Origin: Spisula solida
Lineage: Eukaryota; Mollusca; Bivalvia; Venerida; Mactridae
DNA: 64,000 bases
Direction of reading: 5' to 3'
Assembly: GCA_947247005.1 (NCBI GenBank)
Contig: OX365955.1
Location: 9,496,001-9,560,000 of the forward strand
A model generated the notes under the pieces. The model made no database searches and had not been told where the DNA came from. It saw nothing but the letters and a program-made list of their open reading frames with translations. Shown here piece after piece: positions 1 through 12,675 of this stretch. A program made the translations under genes and the position numbers. Each line of letters opens with the position of its first letter. The first letter of the stretch is position 1.

Positions 1-26
1 CATTGGCCAATCTGGCAGGGAGAAAA

Positions 27-376
27 CAGAATGACCATGCATGCACTTTACGACTGTCTCAGTCACAGAATGACCATGCATGCACTTTACGACTGTCTCA
101 GTCACAGAATGACCATGCATGCACTTTACGACTGTCTCAGTCACAGAATGACCATGCATGCACTTTACGACTGTCTCAGTCACAGAATGACCATGCATGC
201 AGTTTACGACTGTCTCAGTCAAAGAATGACCATGCATGCACTTTACGACTGTCTCAGTCACAGAATGACCATGCATGCACTTTACGACTGTCTCAGTCAC
301 AGAATGACCATGCATGCACTTTACGACTGTCTCAGTCACAGAATGACCATGCATGCACTTTACGACTGTCTCAGTC
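27..376. repeat. 39-bp minisatellite, 9 copies
   Basis: Nine head-to-tail copies of a 39-bp unit beginning CAGAATGACCATGCATGCAC. Copy 5 differs by a G for C and an A for C; the others are almost identical. Because 39 is a multiple of three, two plus-strand frames stay open through the array (13-residue repeats such as QNDHACTLRLSQS). The open frames follow from the repeat length and are not evidence of a gene. The array may begin outside the window. Confidence 0.95.
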
Positions 377-977
377 GAATGTAAAACAAACAAAACCAAT
401 AAACTGGAAAATGCGATCACAGTCACTTGATTAGTGACTAGACAGAATGTGTGCTGACGTAATTAAGAGACATTTTTTAGTACAAAACGTTTTAAACTGA
501 ACATGAAATATGATGTAATAAACTACACCCGCGTGAGGACATATTGGTGTGAACATCCATGATAACAGACATAACATCATTGTCAAGTTAATCATTGTGA
601 CTAACAATAAAATACAAGTAATAATTCACACACCTATACCATGTACATACAACAATATTACATTAAGAACTTGTCAGTACAGGAGCTATGATCTAGCTAA
701 CCATATGTTGGCTGTATGTAATGTACATATATATATATGTATAGCCTGAAGATAAATTGAAATAAATGCTCATAATGACTAAGTTGACAACACAGTGATA
801 CAATCTTCAGCCATCTTAATGACCATCTAACTGACCGGATCACTGACCGTCACGTTCTTCATATCAAGTTCAAATATTTAAGATCCAGCAAGACCGTACA
901 AGGCAAAACAATATACATGCACCAACTAAATACATGATCAAGGGATTAAAATGCAGTGTCCTTGATAATCAACACGC
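377..977. other. no gene seen
   Basis: AT-rich sequence with a short AT run near 727-738. I see no coding exon, transposon end or RNA gene. Confidence 0.5.
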
Positions 978-1091
978 TCAACCAGCTGCAGGAGTCGGTA
1001 CATCACAGCCCATAGCAAAATTAAGTTTTATAGGCTCAGCCAGTATTGCCACAGCCTCACTCCCGGGTGAGTCCCCCACCCCTTGTGATGA
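978..1091 (-). CDS. possible terminal coding exon (weak)
   Basis: On the minus strand an acceptor-like site (tttatgttgtaatacag) is followed by 37 open codons with a protein-like composition (GDSPGSEAVAILAEPIKLNF within it) and a TGA at 980-978. It would be a phase-0 terminal exon. It lies downstream of, and on the same strand as, the Rab11-FIP exons, but does not join exon 3 in frame (exon 3 ends after 2 bases of a codon), so at least one more exon would be needed. No clear poly(A) signal follows. It may be a chance open stretch. Confidence 0.2.
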   Translation of the reverse strand, partial: SSQGVGDSPGSEAVAILAEPIKLNFAMGCDVPTPAAG

Positions 1092-1221
1092 CTGTATTAC
1101 AACATAAATTGAACCTAAATTGCACAGAAAACAAAACGGTGAGATTGTTACAATTCAGCAAATACATCGTATGCATTAACCGTGTAATTTATGAGCATTA
1201 AGTCAAACATTTAAACATATA

Positions 1222-1429
1222 CTGTAAACCAATTTACTTATGCGTATACTAACTTTCGCGTTTCACTGATTGCCGGCATATTCGTGACTATAAATGTTTG
1301 TGTTTTCAAGTCTCCTGCAATGTGCATATTAATGTTTTTAGCACGTTCATGGCAACTTAATTTCACGAAATTCTACCACTCGCAAACTCCATGAAACTAA
1401 ATAGCGCAAAATAATTTCTTGGTTTACAG
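1222..1429. mobile_element. MITE, CTGTAAACCAA ends, TA-flanked
   Basis: A 208-bp element starting CTGTAAACCAA and ending TTGGTTTACAG, flanked on both sides by TA. It has no ORF. The ends are related to those of the element at 1862-2081, so both belong to one miniature inverted-repeat family, probably mobilised by a TA-targeting transposase. Confidence 0.65.
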
Positions 1430-1861
1430 TAATATGTTGGTAAAAGCAATTTTATCAGGTATCAGTATTCATGAGAAACAATATAAATGAGATCTGAAGT
1501 CTTCATCATGTTTATTGAGTTTTAATTAGTTATCAACAATATATACATTTAATATAAATTGCTAATATATAAATGCTTATTATAAAATATATTAGTAACA
1601 AACTAGAAAGTAAGTAAGTAAAGACTTTATTTAACGAGGCTACACATTTGGTTTCCCAATCTTCCATGTGGGCCTCAAACTATATGGTATTATTTTGCGG
1701 TTCAATTAATGACATATTGTAACATCACTCAAGTAGAAAATTCTTTTTAGTCTGTAACTCACATAGAATATTTTTATTTTGATATTTTGATTTGAACCAT
1801 TTGACTGATCATAAAACTGGGCATACTTCATGCCCCAGTGACACCGATCATACGTTATATA

Positions 1862-2081
1862 CTGTAAAATCACATATTTTTTATGGGTATTAAATTTCGT
1901 GGTTTTTTATTAAAAATGCATTTTCGTGGGGTTGTAAATTCGTTGATTATAGAACATGAAAGTGTAAACTCATGTCTGGAATTAAAAGGTCAATCCATCG
2001 CGGGGATTAGATCATTCGTGGTCGAGTTCAACAACGAAATCAATGAAAATTAAACTCCCTAAAAAAATAATGATTTTACAG
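1862..2081. mobile_element. MITE, CTGTAAAATCA ends, TA-flanked
   Basis: A 220-bp element with inverted ends CTGTAAAATCA and TGATTTTACAG and TA on both sides. The interior holds 'ttcgtgg' and 'cgttgatt' motifs and has no ORF. It sits 430 bp from a sibling element at 1222-1429. Confidence 0.7.
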
Positions 2082-2494
2082 TATTTTACTTCACCAACGA
2101 TATAAACCACTTCGAAAAAAATCATTTCCCAACAATAAAATTATTTTTTGATGTCCATTATATTTATAGAGGATCAAAGTTTTTTTTGTATTCTGAAGTG
2201 CATAATTCATTAATATGTTGTTTTGTTCTCATTTGATGACATTACGGTCACTGACTATAATCAATAAACCAAGCACAATATAAACTTTATTGTATAAATC
2301 TATTTATATAATTTAACATATATGTCACAATATTGTTAGTGAACTAGACAAAGTATACAAACACTTTCTTTACTTGATTTAAACCTTTACATCATCAGTG
2401 GTCAATCATGTTTTACCCCTGTCTATACACATTACAATTTGCAAGCCATGATTTTCACACAATGCAAATATTTTATAATTACAAATCTCACAGA

Positions 2495-2660
2495 GTATTA
2501 ACGAGTCAACTTTCGGTTATCACAATTAGAAGTACACTTTAAAATGTATAGTCTTGCAATAAGTCGTACAGACAGTGATAGGAAATCACTGGATGTTTCA
2601 ATCATAATAAGTCATACAAGTTGAATTGTATAGTACTCCAATAAGTCATACAGTGATTTG
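2495..2660 (+). repeat. dispersed repeat A, copy 1
   Basis: About 165 bp clearly similar, in the same orientation, to 37918-38085. Shared blocks include 'acgagtcaactt', 'ataagtcgtacag', 'ggatgtttcaatca' and 'ataagtcatacaagttgaat'. Family unknown; non-coding. Confidence 0.8.
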
Positions 2661-2749
2661 GTTTATTATTATTTTTATATGCAGCGAATTTGTCCCCCCT
2701 GCGTAATTTATTGGCCAAAAATCTAATTGAAGCAAATGTTAATTATTAT

Positions 2750-2955
2750 ACCTATAGCTCGCAGGAGATAACTCTACTCTATAGCCTTATAAATAAATAA
2801 ACAAGGATAATGTAAACTGCTGCTTTTTATCAGTGTAGATTGAAAGTTTTCTTGCATTAAAAGTGATAATAAAATATGCGCAAAAATGGACATTGAAAAT
2901 TTATATTTGTAAACAAAGACCAGTGTTATTATCAACAGACTATAGCTATAAATAT
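2750..2955 (+). repeat. dispersed repeat B, copy 1
   Basis: Similar to 21023-21245 in the same orientation. Shared blocks are 'tcgcaggagataact', 'ataaataaac', 'gcattaaa.gtgat' and 'gtaaacaaag.c.agtgttat'. Non-coding, family unknown. Confidence 0.7.
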
Positions 2956-5900
2956 TGAGCATTTCAAACTATTAAGGGTGTCGTTCGTCAAGACAAAATT
3001 TCAGACACTGAGTTTGGGTAACAAATCACAAACTCCTAACCTGCATTAGCAAATATATCAGTAATGGATACATCAACTTTGTTCTGAATAGATCAAGATT
3101 AAATTGCACTCTGGGTAATCAATTTTCTGCTTGATTTTTTAAACCTTTGTGAAATTTCGTAATGAACATAATTCTATATTCACAAGAAATCTCCCTCAGA
3201 TCTATGTAGCTAGATGCTTTGTTCACAGGAGAAAGTCACCCTCTATGTATCAGATCTGGTATTAAATCATTTATAATTTACAGCAGTCCTTAAGGCAATA
3301 TGTTAACTTATCAGATTGTAATTAGTAGTTTCAAATACACAATATTTGAGATGTCATAATAGTACTTACATCTAAGGTTTCAGTTCATTAATTAATAATT
3401 TTGAGTCTGATCAGTGATCATGCATTAAACAATTCTCAACAAAATGACAAAATGTTTGAACGGAGATAATTTAATTAAGCTCAAATTGAGTTTTTAAAAG
3501 AGATTAAACGTGATAAAAGCTAGCGCTTGGCCAGCTATGGCCTCGTTAGTGCAGCTTTTCACAAGGAGGTGTGCTATTTAGGTCCTTGCAGTATCAAAAG
3601 CTAACTTTGTGGCCAATCTTGCAGGCATTGAAGCTTTAGTGCAAGCCTTTTTTGGAACAGATGATCTTTAGGAAGCATATTACACAACAAAGTCATCCAC
3701 TGTCAGGCCGTGATAAATCTACTCGTCCCCTGGCATCCTGCAAATATTTTCCTTCTTTATTTTATACAGCAGGGCGAGTAAGAATACTAAGATTTTGGGG
3801 TTTTCTTCTTTGTCTACTTATTGCAGGACAAGTGCTTTTAAAAATATTTGTCGAGGCCCGACTATTACCATGTCTCTCAAACAACATGAGGTCATCATCA
3901 AATACAAATACTGAGATCAATTGAATATTACGATCACCGTCCCAAGAAAAACAAAGATATTTTCACAAGATAAAGACATTAAAGTATACCAATTTCAATA
4001 CATCGATCATTGCATCCATAACATAGTAGTATGTACCATTTTTTCTATCATAATTAGTCGCTCAAGGTAAACAACCTGACAGCTACAGTGAAATAAGACC
4101 AGATATGGAGCAGTAAAGACTGTGCTTTATTGTCTATTGTTAACATGAAAACGGTGTAATTTTAGACATCCCAGTACATCTATGTTGTTGCCAAATAGTT
4201 GAGGGATGTAAAACATCCCAAATATAACATGACAATCGTCTGACACTTTAACAACAAACATGATTACAGTCTACATGATTTATATAGCTATGTCCTTAGG
4301 TTATTGATTTGTGTACGCAGCACCAACTACCTTAAATTTGCACTGAATTGAATTATCAAGCACACGAGTACATTGTGATATACACTGTATGTACATTAAA
4401 ATCAAAGTCTCAAGATTCAGGCCTTTTTTCTAATTTTGAGGATAGGGACCTGGTTTGGTCGGTAATTTGGCAATTTTTCTTAGCATGCAGTCTGGATCAG
4501 ACCAGCTTTTTTAAGGAAGGAAAGTGTGATCAGCATTTTTGCTCAAAGTGGTCGATTTTAACACTTATTTTTCTTAGAGGGTTTTCAGACACCAAAATTG
4601 TAGAATTTTCTTTTTACATAACATTTATGTTTTAAATGTACATGTCAGGTGTATCACTGTACTTGTAACCTTCGAAAAACTACACTACCATTAAAGCTGA
4701 CTGCACATTTCCTGTTCAGCACAAAAGCTGAGGCACACACATATTTCTATACAGGTAATTTTTATAAATATGTTGTATTCCTGTATCAACATTTGTCATG
4801 ATTAAAAAATCATATTACTGACAGTATGGCATTTACTTCACATAAAATCCACTGATAAGATTGTTGTTATATATAATGGGTGATTTTTATACCTATACAA
4901 GCAATATGCATTTACCCAACATATATATAATGCAGAAGTATATACAGAACGACCGAAAGTTTAGGTTACATTATTATTTTTATAGAGCCCCTGGGAGAAA
5001 AGGCAGGGTGCTCAATTAAAGAAAGGCAGGGTGATACCCGTGGATACCAAAAGATAAGGGGTCTGGGGGCTGTCTAGAATAGTCACTAATTACACTGTGT
5101 CTAAATGTATAGCAAGATTTAGTAAGCTACAGGAATGTAATGAACATGCAAACTTGGACATGTCATTTATAGTGACATTGATGACTACTTCATAAGCATC
5201 AGCTAAGCCTGAACCTTGAATCGCCCCAAATATCTTAAATGTAAATCTCAGCTTGAATTGATGTTGTGCTCAGATTGAAAAAATCTCCAGACGGAAATCT
5301 TGAAAAAAGTTTGCTGTAATAATCTTCAAACAATGTTTTTATTTTGTGATGCTCTGATTTAGAGCTCAAATTCTCATTGAATATACATAACTCTCAACTA
5401 TAAAGCAAAACTATTTTGAGCTGAGATTTAGCTGAATACTAAGATTTTTACCTGATATTGGACCCTGTGTGTTCGATTTTACAACTCAGCATTATTTTGA
5501 TCAGGCAAAAAGCAACCCCTATGGGGGATGGCAAACTCAGATAACAGTATAATTACAGCTACATCAAAGCTTTGTAACAAATGTACATTACCACTATACC
5601 ATACATGTATTATAATGTACCCTGAGGCAGTACAACACATTTGATCATGCAGGGATATTATATCTCCTAATGATGACAATATTATGTGATACATGTAACA
5701 GGAAGTTATTACACTAATTATACAATCCTTTGATGTTGTGTTGACACTTATAACAATACCATTTGTGACTTTAATGATTATAACAGTTACATATACAGAT
5801 CCACGATAAAATTGGTAATCTTAGAATTTAAGATTTTCCTACTTCATGATCTGTACGGTATCCTTAACTGTTTAATGTAGTGCATTATGTGTCCATGATA

Positions 5901-6436
5901 CAAAGTAACAGTACAGCAACTGACTTTTTAGTCAGTTACTAAAATATAAACATTTGTGATTAATTATAAACAAATATCATATTATAATATAATATCGACT
6001 GCAAAATCTGCAGATTCAATTTTCACATGAAATAGTGAAATGTGGTAATCAAAACATAATTTATAAATTTTGCTTAATTATGTCAAATGTGACCCATATG
6101 AAAGGTTGAACATTCTGTAAGTGATTTGATCCATTAGTTTTTTTATTACGTCCTTGAAGTATAATCATTTGTACACAATTGTAAAAGTGATTAATTATAG
6201 TTCACAAACAGTGAAATATTGACATTTTTACTTTTTCAGTTGTAATAGAAAATCCTAAAATAATTACTCCATGTTCTTCTGAAGAGGAAATTCTTAGTGG
6301 GGTAAAACTTTAGACCCAGGTACTACACAAGTAAATTATGAGGTTCGACTCCTCTAAGAGTCCATGGCCCATTGCAACATCAGCTGGGTCGTATCCAAAG
6401 ACAAAATACACTGAGGTAAATACTTTCTGGATTATA
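2956..6436. other. no gene recognised
   Basis: AT-rich sequence with short ORFs only. I searched the minus strand for the missing second half of the Rab11-FIP C2 domain and did not find it. One good donor-like site (ttagat|gtaagtact, minus, near 3371-3363) has no convincing coding sequence upstream. A cytosine-poor stretch at 4380-4640 holds a 95-codon plus-strand ORF with no family resemblance. Confidence 0.4.
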
Positions 6437-6851
6437 CAGTGCCCACCAAAAATAAGTATACAGTAAATAATTGTGGCAAAATTAAACTTGGTTAAATTAT
6501 TCCTTATCTGTTTATCAGACAATCATAATTATACTAGTTTCTGAAACTACAGTTACCAAATGAGTAAAAATAAATATAAAAATAAAATTGAAGATGTTCG
6601 GAACTAAAATAATCATGTGATCAAAAAGGCTGAATTTGCCATCTTTTTGTTACAAAGTTACCATTCAAGTGGGACAAAGAAACTTTAGATTTTGCACCTA
6701 GGGTACCAATCAATGTATGGCCTTTCCATTTAATAAACAAAAGTATTCATTTTCTTAAAATATATTGTTGCTTTACTCTTCTTCAAATAGTATCAAAACA
6801 GGCAAGTAAGTGGGCAAATAACATCTGTATACTTATTTTTGGTGGGCAGTG
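6437..6851. mobile_element. Tc1-like MITE, 415 bp, TA-flanked
   Basis: Inverted ends CAGTGCCCACCAAAAATAAG at the left, with the right end differing at one base over about 27 bp, flanked by TA at 6435-6436 and 6852-6853. The start CAGTGCC with an AT-rich continuation is typical of Tc1-type ends. There is no transposase ORF, so it is non-autonomous. It lies just downstream of Rab11-FIP exon 3 on the transcribed strand. Confidence 0.75.
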
Positions 6852-6987
6852 TATATCGAAACGTTTTTCTTATACAAATGTGCTTAATTTTTGTAAATTC
6901 TAGAATTTTCATGGAGGCATCCATGTGCCTCTGCATACATGTCAGTGTAGCTAGGGGCCTGAACTTAATAGGACTTCATATACTTAC

Positions 6988-7108
6988 AGGTCGCATTCTT
7001 CGAACCATTCTACGCTGTTGTTGACTTTCCCGCTATATTTGATAGTGGAAGTTTGAAACTTCTCTTTTCCAAGATTTATAGTCACAAACACATCAGTGAC
7101 CTTAGCAC
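6988..7108 (-). CDS. RAB11FIP: Rab11-FIP exon 3 (C2 strands)
   Basis: 121 bases: two complete the codon opened by exon 2, then 39 codons, then two bases. It encodes AKVTDVFVTINLGKEKFQTS and ends at VEWFEECD plus a split leucine codon. Acceptor is 'ccattttccag', donor is GTAAGTA. Confidence 0.85.
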
Positions 7109-10100
7109 CTGGAAAATGGAAAACATTATTATATTATCACCAGAATTTGCAATTTTTACAACAGATAAGAAATTGATCGAACAGTCAGAGAGAGCAGCAT
7201 TCAACAGAAGCAGCGCAGCAACAATTTAGGCACAAAAAAGAACAGCTAGTATACAAACCACCAGTTCTGTATGTGGGCGGCCCTGGCTAAAACGATGATT
7301 CAACAAGAACCAACAACCTTTGATTGATTATTAAAGTTTGAAAACTATTATTGTTGTCAGTCTTTAAGCCATTTAACCCACAATAATTTGCATTTTTTTA
7401 AAACTGCTTCCCATTTGTATTGTACTAAATGTACAAGGCTCTGGTCTCATGTCAGAACATAACAGCAATTTTGCAGCAGTCAATGCAATTGGTGAACTTA
7501 ACTCATGTTCACAAATTTATTCAATTATATAATATATGCAGATAATATGCAAATATCATTAGAATATGAAGGGAAAATTGACATATTAATACCTGAAAAA
7601 CATCTAAGCTTACTGTATTTGCTTCATACCAATATTAAAGCAGTTTACCTCTGACACATAGAGTTAAACACCAAATAAAGGCAAATATGTGCACGTAGTC
7701 AACCATACTCTTTCTTTACATTATTATTTAAACAGGCATATCATATGGGTCGCAAATTAAAGCAACTGTGTAGTATATATAAGAGCATAAAAACCTTGTC
7801 TGGATCATATACCAGTATAATAATTCATAATTAACAATTGATTTACATGATTGTAACATAGAATATATTATATTAAGCCCCATAAATAAATACACAACAC
7901 CTGTACATACCATGTCAGTATCATTTATTACTTATAATGGTCATTTTGTAAATATTGCACAGGCTTTGACCTTGCATTATTAGTTATAACACCATTAAAA
8001 ACACAACCATGTTATTTTTAAAATGAACAAGACTGCGTTCAATAAACGCTTATGCCCCCTGTGGAAGCCTTGTCCATAAATAAGTCTAAGTCCAAAATTA
8101 GGTCAAGGTGAAGGTCAAAATGGGGTCAGGTGATACAGGTGTGTGGAGAGTGTTCATATACAACATCCATGCAAGTTTGGAAGCTTTGTAGCAAGCCATA
8201 ATGATGCTAGAAGAAACGGTCAATTTGGGTTAACTAGGACGGAAGAACGGACGAACGGACGGACGAACGGACAGGTGAATCACTATATGCCTCCCGATCT
8301 ATCGATACGGGGGCATAAAAAATGACTTTAATCAAGCCAAAATATAATACTCTCCAGGGCGTCAAGGTAAACAGTTACATGTGGCTTTTAGAAATTTCAG
8401 GGGTCTAAATTTATTAATTGCTCGTCCACCAGCGTAATATTCTTCAGCGGAGAGCATGGTCTCAGAACTCATGCAAACACTGATGTATGAGGATGAAATT
8501 TAAGGGACAGGACGTGAAACCCTTTAACTCAAATTTTGACCAAAAACAAACTTGAAAGTCAGTTTTATTTATGTATCACTGGCAAATTACTTATTTACTG
8601 GTAAATAAATTATTAAATACAGACGTTCAAAGAATCATTGATTAAAATCATGATGGATGGGAATTGGAGAAAATTTAACTTTGTAACAAGATTCCAGGTG
8701 CCCAATCAACTGTTAGACGGATCAATCATGTGACAAATGTTAGGTAAGCGATCTGTGAAACCACCACAGATACTTGACATTCCAACATTATTATCCCCTA
8801 TGATGGATGTATACGACCAATCACACACAAGGGACTAGAATTACATTGATCCGTCTCAAACCAGACAGCCAATCAAATTGAACTTTGTGAAGTTGCATGT
8901 AAAATTGGTGTATCTGTGTTAACATGTCAATATGTATACTACATTGTTGTTTCGAACTCTCAGCTCTCTATCAATACATATTGGAATTTGTTACATTATT
9001 CAACTTGAGACAGAGTAGAACAAAGACAGACATATTCAACACTGAGTACAAGTGTCCCATCACGGAAAACATGAAGTTATGTTATATACAGTAACACATA
9101 CAATATAATATTTAGAATACAGAAATTAACAAAATAATTAAGACTAAAAGGTATACTAGAATCTCCACTGTACTTTTGCTCTTTACATTTTAATGCAGAC
9201 TATAATGACAGAGGAGTTCCCCTGAATTTCAAACATCAAGACAAATGTGCACGTTCGTATGTTATAATTAGCGTTTCCCTTTTGAAACTGTCAACAATTG
9301 ACAATACACCCATGTAATTTCAATTGTTTAATTACGGAGTCATGATGTAACTAAATGTAACTGCTCGGAATTGAACAAGCAAGATTGTATATCCCTGTAA
9401 TCTCTGCATTTAATTTTACTTGAAACACATTAATACACGCACAATGATACATAAATACATGCACTTACTAGTTTTTCCCTTCAGTTTTCCAACAAGATTT
9501 CTTGCCCTCAGCACTGAAATAAGAGTAACAAGAAGTTTTATAAAGGATGTACTAGGTATTGCCCCTCATGGCAGCCATGTATTATAAATTGTCAGTTTAT
9601 GTTCAAAGTCACAATGACCTTGACCTTTGGCCTAAGGTACCACTCAAAATCAACAGGGCTATCTAACTCACAGGACATGAGTGACGACCAACATGCATAG
9701 TAAGTTTGAGGCCATCATCAGGACCAAACCTTTCTTTAGTTATTTATTTCAAGAACCCAATTTTCAGTCTACGGATCAAGTCATGCAGCATTGCTACTAC
9801 AACTAATACAAGACTGACCTGAAAAATTCTTTGGAGTTTAAATACCATGCGGACACAGGTTTTTAGTTGGGTAGAGGTAGGGATTTTTTATTTCATATTT
9901 AACATACACCCTGTGTGAACTGGGGTTCCACTAGCTTCTGAACCTGAAGGGTTACTTTGAAAATTGATACTTTTTACTAAATTTTACCATTTTATAGACA
10001 AAATACACATGAAGAGAAAATGACCATTCAAACCAAAATCTTGAGGGTCAAAATGTGGCTTTTTGGAAATTTCAAGAGTCGAAACCTGTACACCAGATTC

Positions 10101-12675
10101 AAATGGAACCCTGACCATGTGTAAAATAACACTAATTAAAAGGCAAAAAAATTGGGTAGCAATGCCCGCATCTTCATGAGTCGGCCAGCTGGACAGGTAA
10201 CTCCAAACAAAGACATTTTTAAGGTTAGACTAGCATATATAAGTCATATAGAAATATACTGAAACAAAATACAAGTTATTTTTTACCACATAAATGACAA
10301 AAGTGACTTGTTCGTCCTTTTAACCATATACACTTTGACCTTGAGTCATAGTGCATGTCAACATAAAACAGCAATTATACCATAAACTTTATATGATTGA
10401 CCTCAGTCTGATGTCAGCTATCATTGTGTTCAACTATGGATATAATACATATAAGACATATGACACTGATTTCATGGTGCAACAGTGTAATATATAAAAT
10501 TATGGTCTTATGTAAATCATATTGTAACCTTTAACAAGTACATTATAGGCAATTAGTACATATAATATCTACTGGTAGTAATTAGGACAGCATAAAAGTT
10601 AATGTTTCCTGTTGACCTAATATTTATATTTTACTCAGTTCTGCAGTTATACCGATCGAAAGACATACGGCAATCTACATTGACAGCTCCAATTGCTTAC
10701 TTAAAGTGTCTGAGTGTCATCTTTGAGTACATGAAGATTTCATGTGTTTGATATTGATTGGACAAGTCGCAAACTTCTATGAAAACAAGGTAAAATCAAA
10801 CAAGGGCCATTACTTCGGTGTATTTTAGCTCCAGCCTGGGACAATCTTGCATGTTGCTAACTAAGCATTTTTCATGAATATAGCTAAAATACTTAAGGAC
10901 AAATGTTATTGTTAAATGTGTGACACACTGTTTAGCAACCTTTGACACAACTACTCGTTCACTAAACTAATAGTTTTTTCTGATGTTATTTAACCCTGTT
11001 AATGAAACTGTGGTGTGTTGTTAGGGGGGGGGGGGGGGGGGGGCACATGGTTACCTTAGATCCAGTCACTACAGATGCTACTAAGCTGAGTGTGTCAGTG
11101 TCATGAGCATTCCTCGAGAAGTGGTTGGAACAACACAGCAGCTTGATTGGGTCAATGACTAAGTCAAACCCAAGATGAATTAAGGCATGTAGGATTGACA
11201 CCTGTATGGTACCAATTTTTATCTTCATGATATACTTCAGTGCTTGTAGATGTAAAGGTCAGGTGTGGCATGGCCCTTGCGGTTGAATTTAAAATCATTA
11301 AAAGAGAAGAGAAGAAGGTGACGGCTCCATGTTTAACTTATAGTAGGCTACTGTGCTGTTGTTGACAGTTGTGAGTTCTGTTATCCACATACCAATCAAC
11401 CCTTAACTGGTGTGGTGTGTACATAGTTACATAAATAGTATTTAAATACTAGTTTTGCAACCTTTTTTGGGTTGTTACGATAGCCAAGTGGTTTTGTTCT
11501 TCACATTGCTAAACACCATAAACTATTCAAGTACGTCCCACATTGGGAAGTCGAGCCCAGATAACATTCTGTTAATTTGATCTTGTCATGAATGTAATGA
11601 TATTTCTACCAGTGTACATGTCACTTTGTCACTATAAAATCACCTAACATTGCAGAATGTTTGCTGGAAAATTATGTTAACTAATATAAAATACATGTAC
11701 TTCATAGTTCCATTCACCATATCGACATTCCAGGTTAAAATCCGTTTTCCGGGATAACGGAATTTATTGAGGGATAATGTGCGAGATATATATTCCGAAT
11801 GTACGTCAGGGGAGGAAATGCTTATAGGGTATAGAGCAACCAGGTACAATAATCGCGATTATTTAAGCCAAATGATAAGAATTTGTAAAAAGTCTTACTA
11901 GTAAACAATAACAACACAATTTTACGGCCTCGCTGACAATATTTTTGCCAAAATAATATGTTTAACTTGAAAAATGCGTATATTTTCTCGCCATCGGTAT
12001 CGAGCTACGGAAGCACCAGTGTAGAATAAAATGCAATATTTCAAATATAAAGCATTTTTTTGGATAATTCTTGCTAAAGTTTAAAAACAAAGATGTTTAA
12101 TGATAATGTGCAATAATTGTTTTATATATTTTTCATGTTTAAACGTTGAAAAAAGAATAATTATATACACTCCCGCTACACCGCTTATTGCTCGCTCACC
12201 CCCTGACCGTGAAATTTCGGTTCCGGAAAAACGGGTTTTATTGAGTAATGTCGATATCGAGAATACAAACAACATGTAAAAATGTAATATGCACAGTAAA
12301 CTAAAAGATTTATTAGATCATTTTATAAATGATAAAAGTACCGTATTTATTAAATACATATGTGAAATCTGTCAGCTTTCATTAAGTAAATAAACAGTAG
12401 TTATGTCTTTTAACACTGTCCATTTCTCAGTGAAAGCCACAGGCTAAAGTATTATTAATTAATTGTGTGACATTTAGACATGTAGTACTCCAATGATGTC
12501 AGTTTTCAAACATCTAATTCTGAGCCATTTAATAATTTTCGTATCGGTAGAAATAAACATGCTTGTTATTAAATTAAAATACAAAATTGATCGAAAATTC
12601 ACATGTTTTTATACTTTGACACACCTGTACCTATAACTTACCTGTAAATTGAACATGCGTGGGCTCCCAAGTCAT
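6988..12675 (-). CDS. RAB11FIP: class I Rab11-family interacting protein (Rip11/RAB11FIP type), exons 1-3, 3' truncated
   Basis: Class I Rab11-FIPs link Rab11 on recycling endosomes to membranes and motors: an N-terminal C2 domain binds phospholipids and a C-terminal coiled coil binds Rab11. Joining three minus-strand exons (12675-12642, 9513-9469, 7108-6988) gives an open protein starting MTWEPTHVQFTVLRARNL, then LGKEKFQTSTI, then NSVEWFEECDL. This is the order of the family's C2 start: PTHVQ.TVL.AR, LGKEK..TS, VEW.EEC.L. Phases agree (1 and 1), donors are GTAAGT and acceptors end in TTTCAG or TTCCAG. An in-frame TAA lies six codons before the ATG. The last exon ends two bases into a codon, so the gene continues; the C2 second half and Rab11-binding region are not found in the window. 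Introns hold bivalve-type repeats. Confidence 0.85.
8047..8320. mobile_element. short element with TTATGCCCCC ends
   Basis: Starts near cgcTTATGCCCCC and ends GGGGGCATAA, so the ends are inverted. The interior has 'gaaggtcaaaatggggtcag', 'ttggaagctttgtagcaagc' and a run of 'gaacggacggac'. Elements of this plan are common in bivalve genomes. Non-coding; it lies in Rab11-FIP intron 2. Confidence 0.6.
9469..9513 (-). CDS. RAB11FIP: Rab11-FIP exon 2 (45 bp)
   Basis: A 45-base micro-exon encoding VLRARNLVGKLKGKT, bounded by acceptor 'ttactcttatttcag' and donor GTAAGTGC. It fits phase 1 on both sides, making MTWEPTHVQFT|VLRARNLVGK continuous. Confidence 0.85.
9600..9760 (+). repeat. interspersed bivalve-type repeat
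   Basis: Contains 'gtcacaatgaccttgacctt', 'aaaatcaacagggctatct' and 'gtttgaggccatca', wording I know from short interspersed repeats abundant in bivalve introns. Non-coding; boundaries are approximate. Confidence 0.5.
11024..11043. repeat. 20-base G homopolymer
   Basis: An uninterrupted run of G on the plus strand within Rab11-FIP intron 1. The exact length may be affected by sequencing or assembly. Confidence 0.95.
12642..12675 (-). CDS. RAB11FIP: Rab11-FIP exon 1 with start codon
   Basis: ATG at 12675-12673, then codons for TWEPTHVQFT and one base, ending at a strong donor (ACAG|GTAAGTTA). The in-frame TAA six codons upstream supports this start. PTHVQ.TVL near the N terminus is the hallmark start of class I Rab11-FIP C2 domains. 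Confidence 0.85.

Noticed and set aside
3652..3924. 90-codon plus-strand ORF with a hydrophobic stretch
   Set aside because: No splice sites, no poly(A) signal and no family resemblance; composition like surrounding non-coding DNA.
6310..6522. 70-codon minus-strand ORF as the next Rab11-FIP exon
   Set aside because: It does not resemble the C2 second half and overlaps the end of a Tc1-like MITE.
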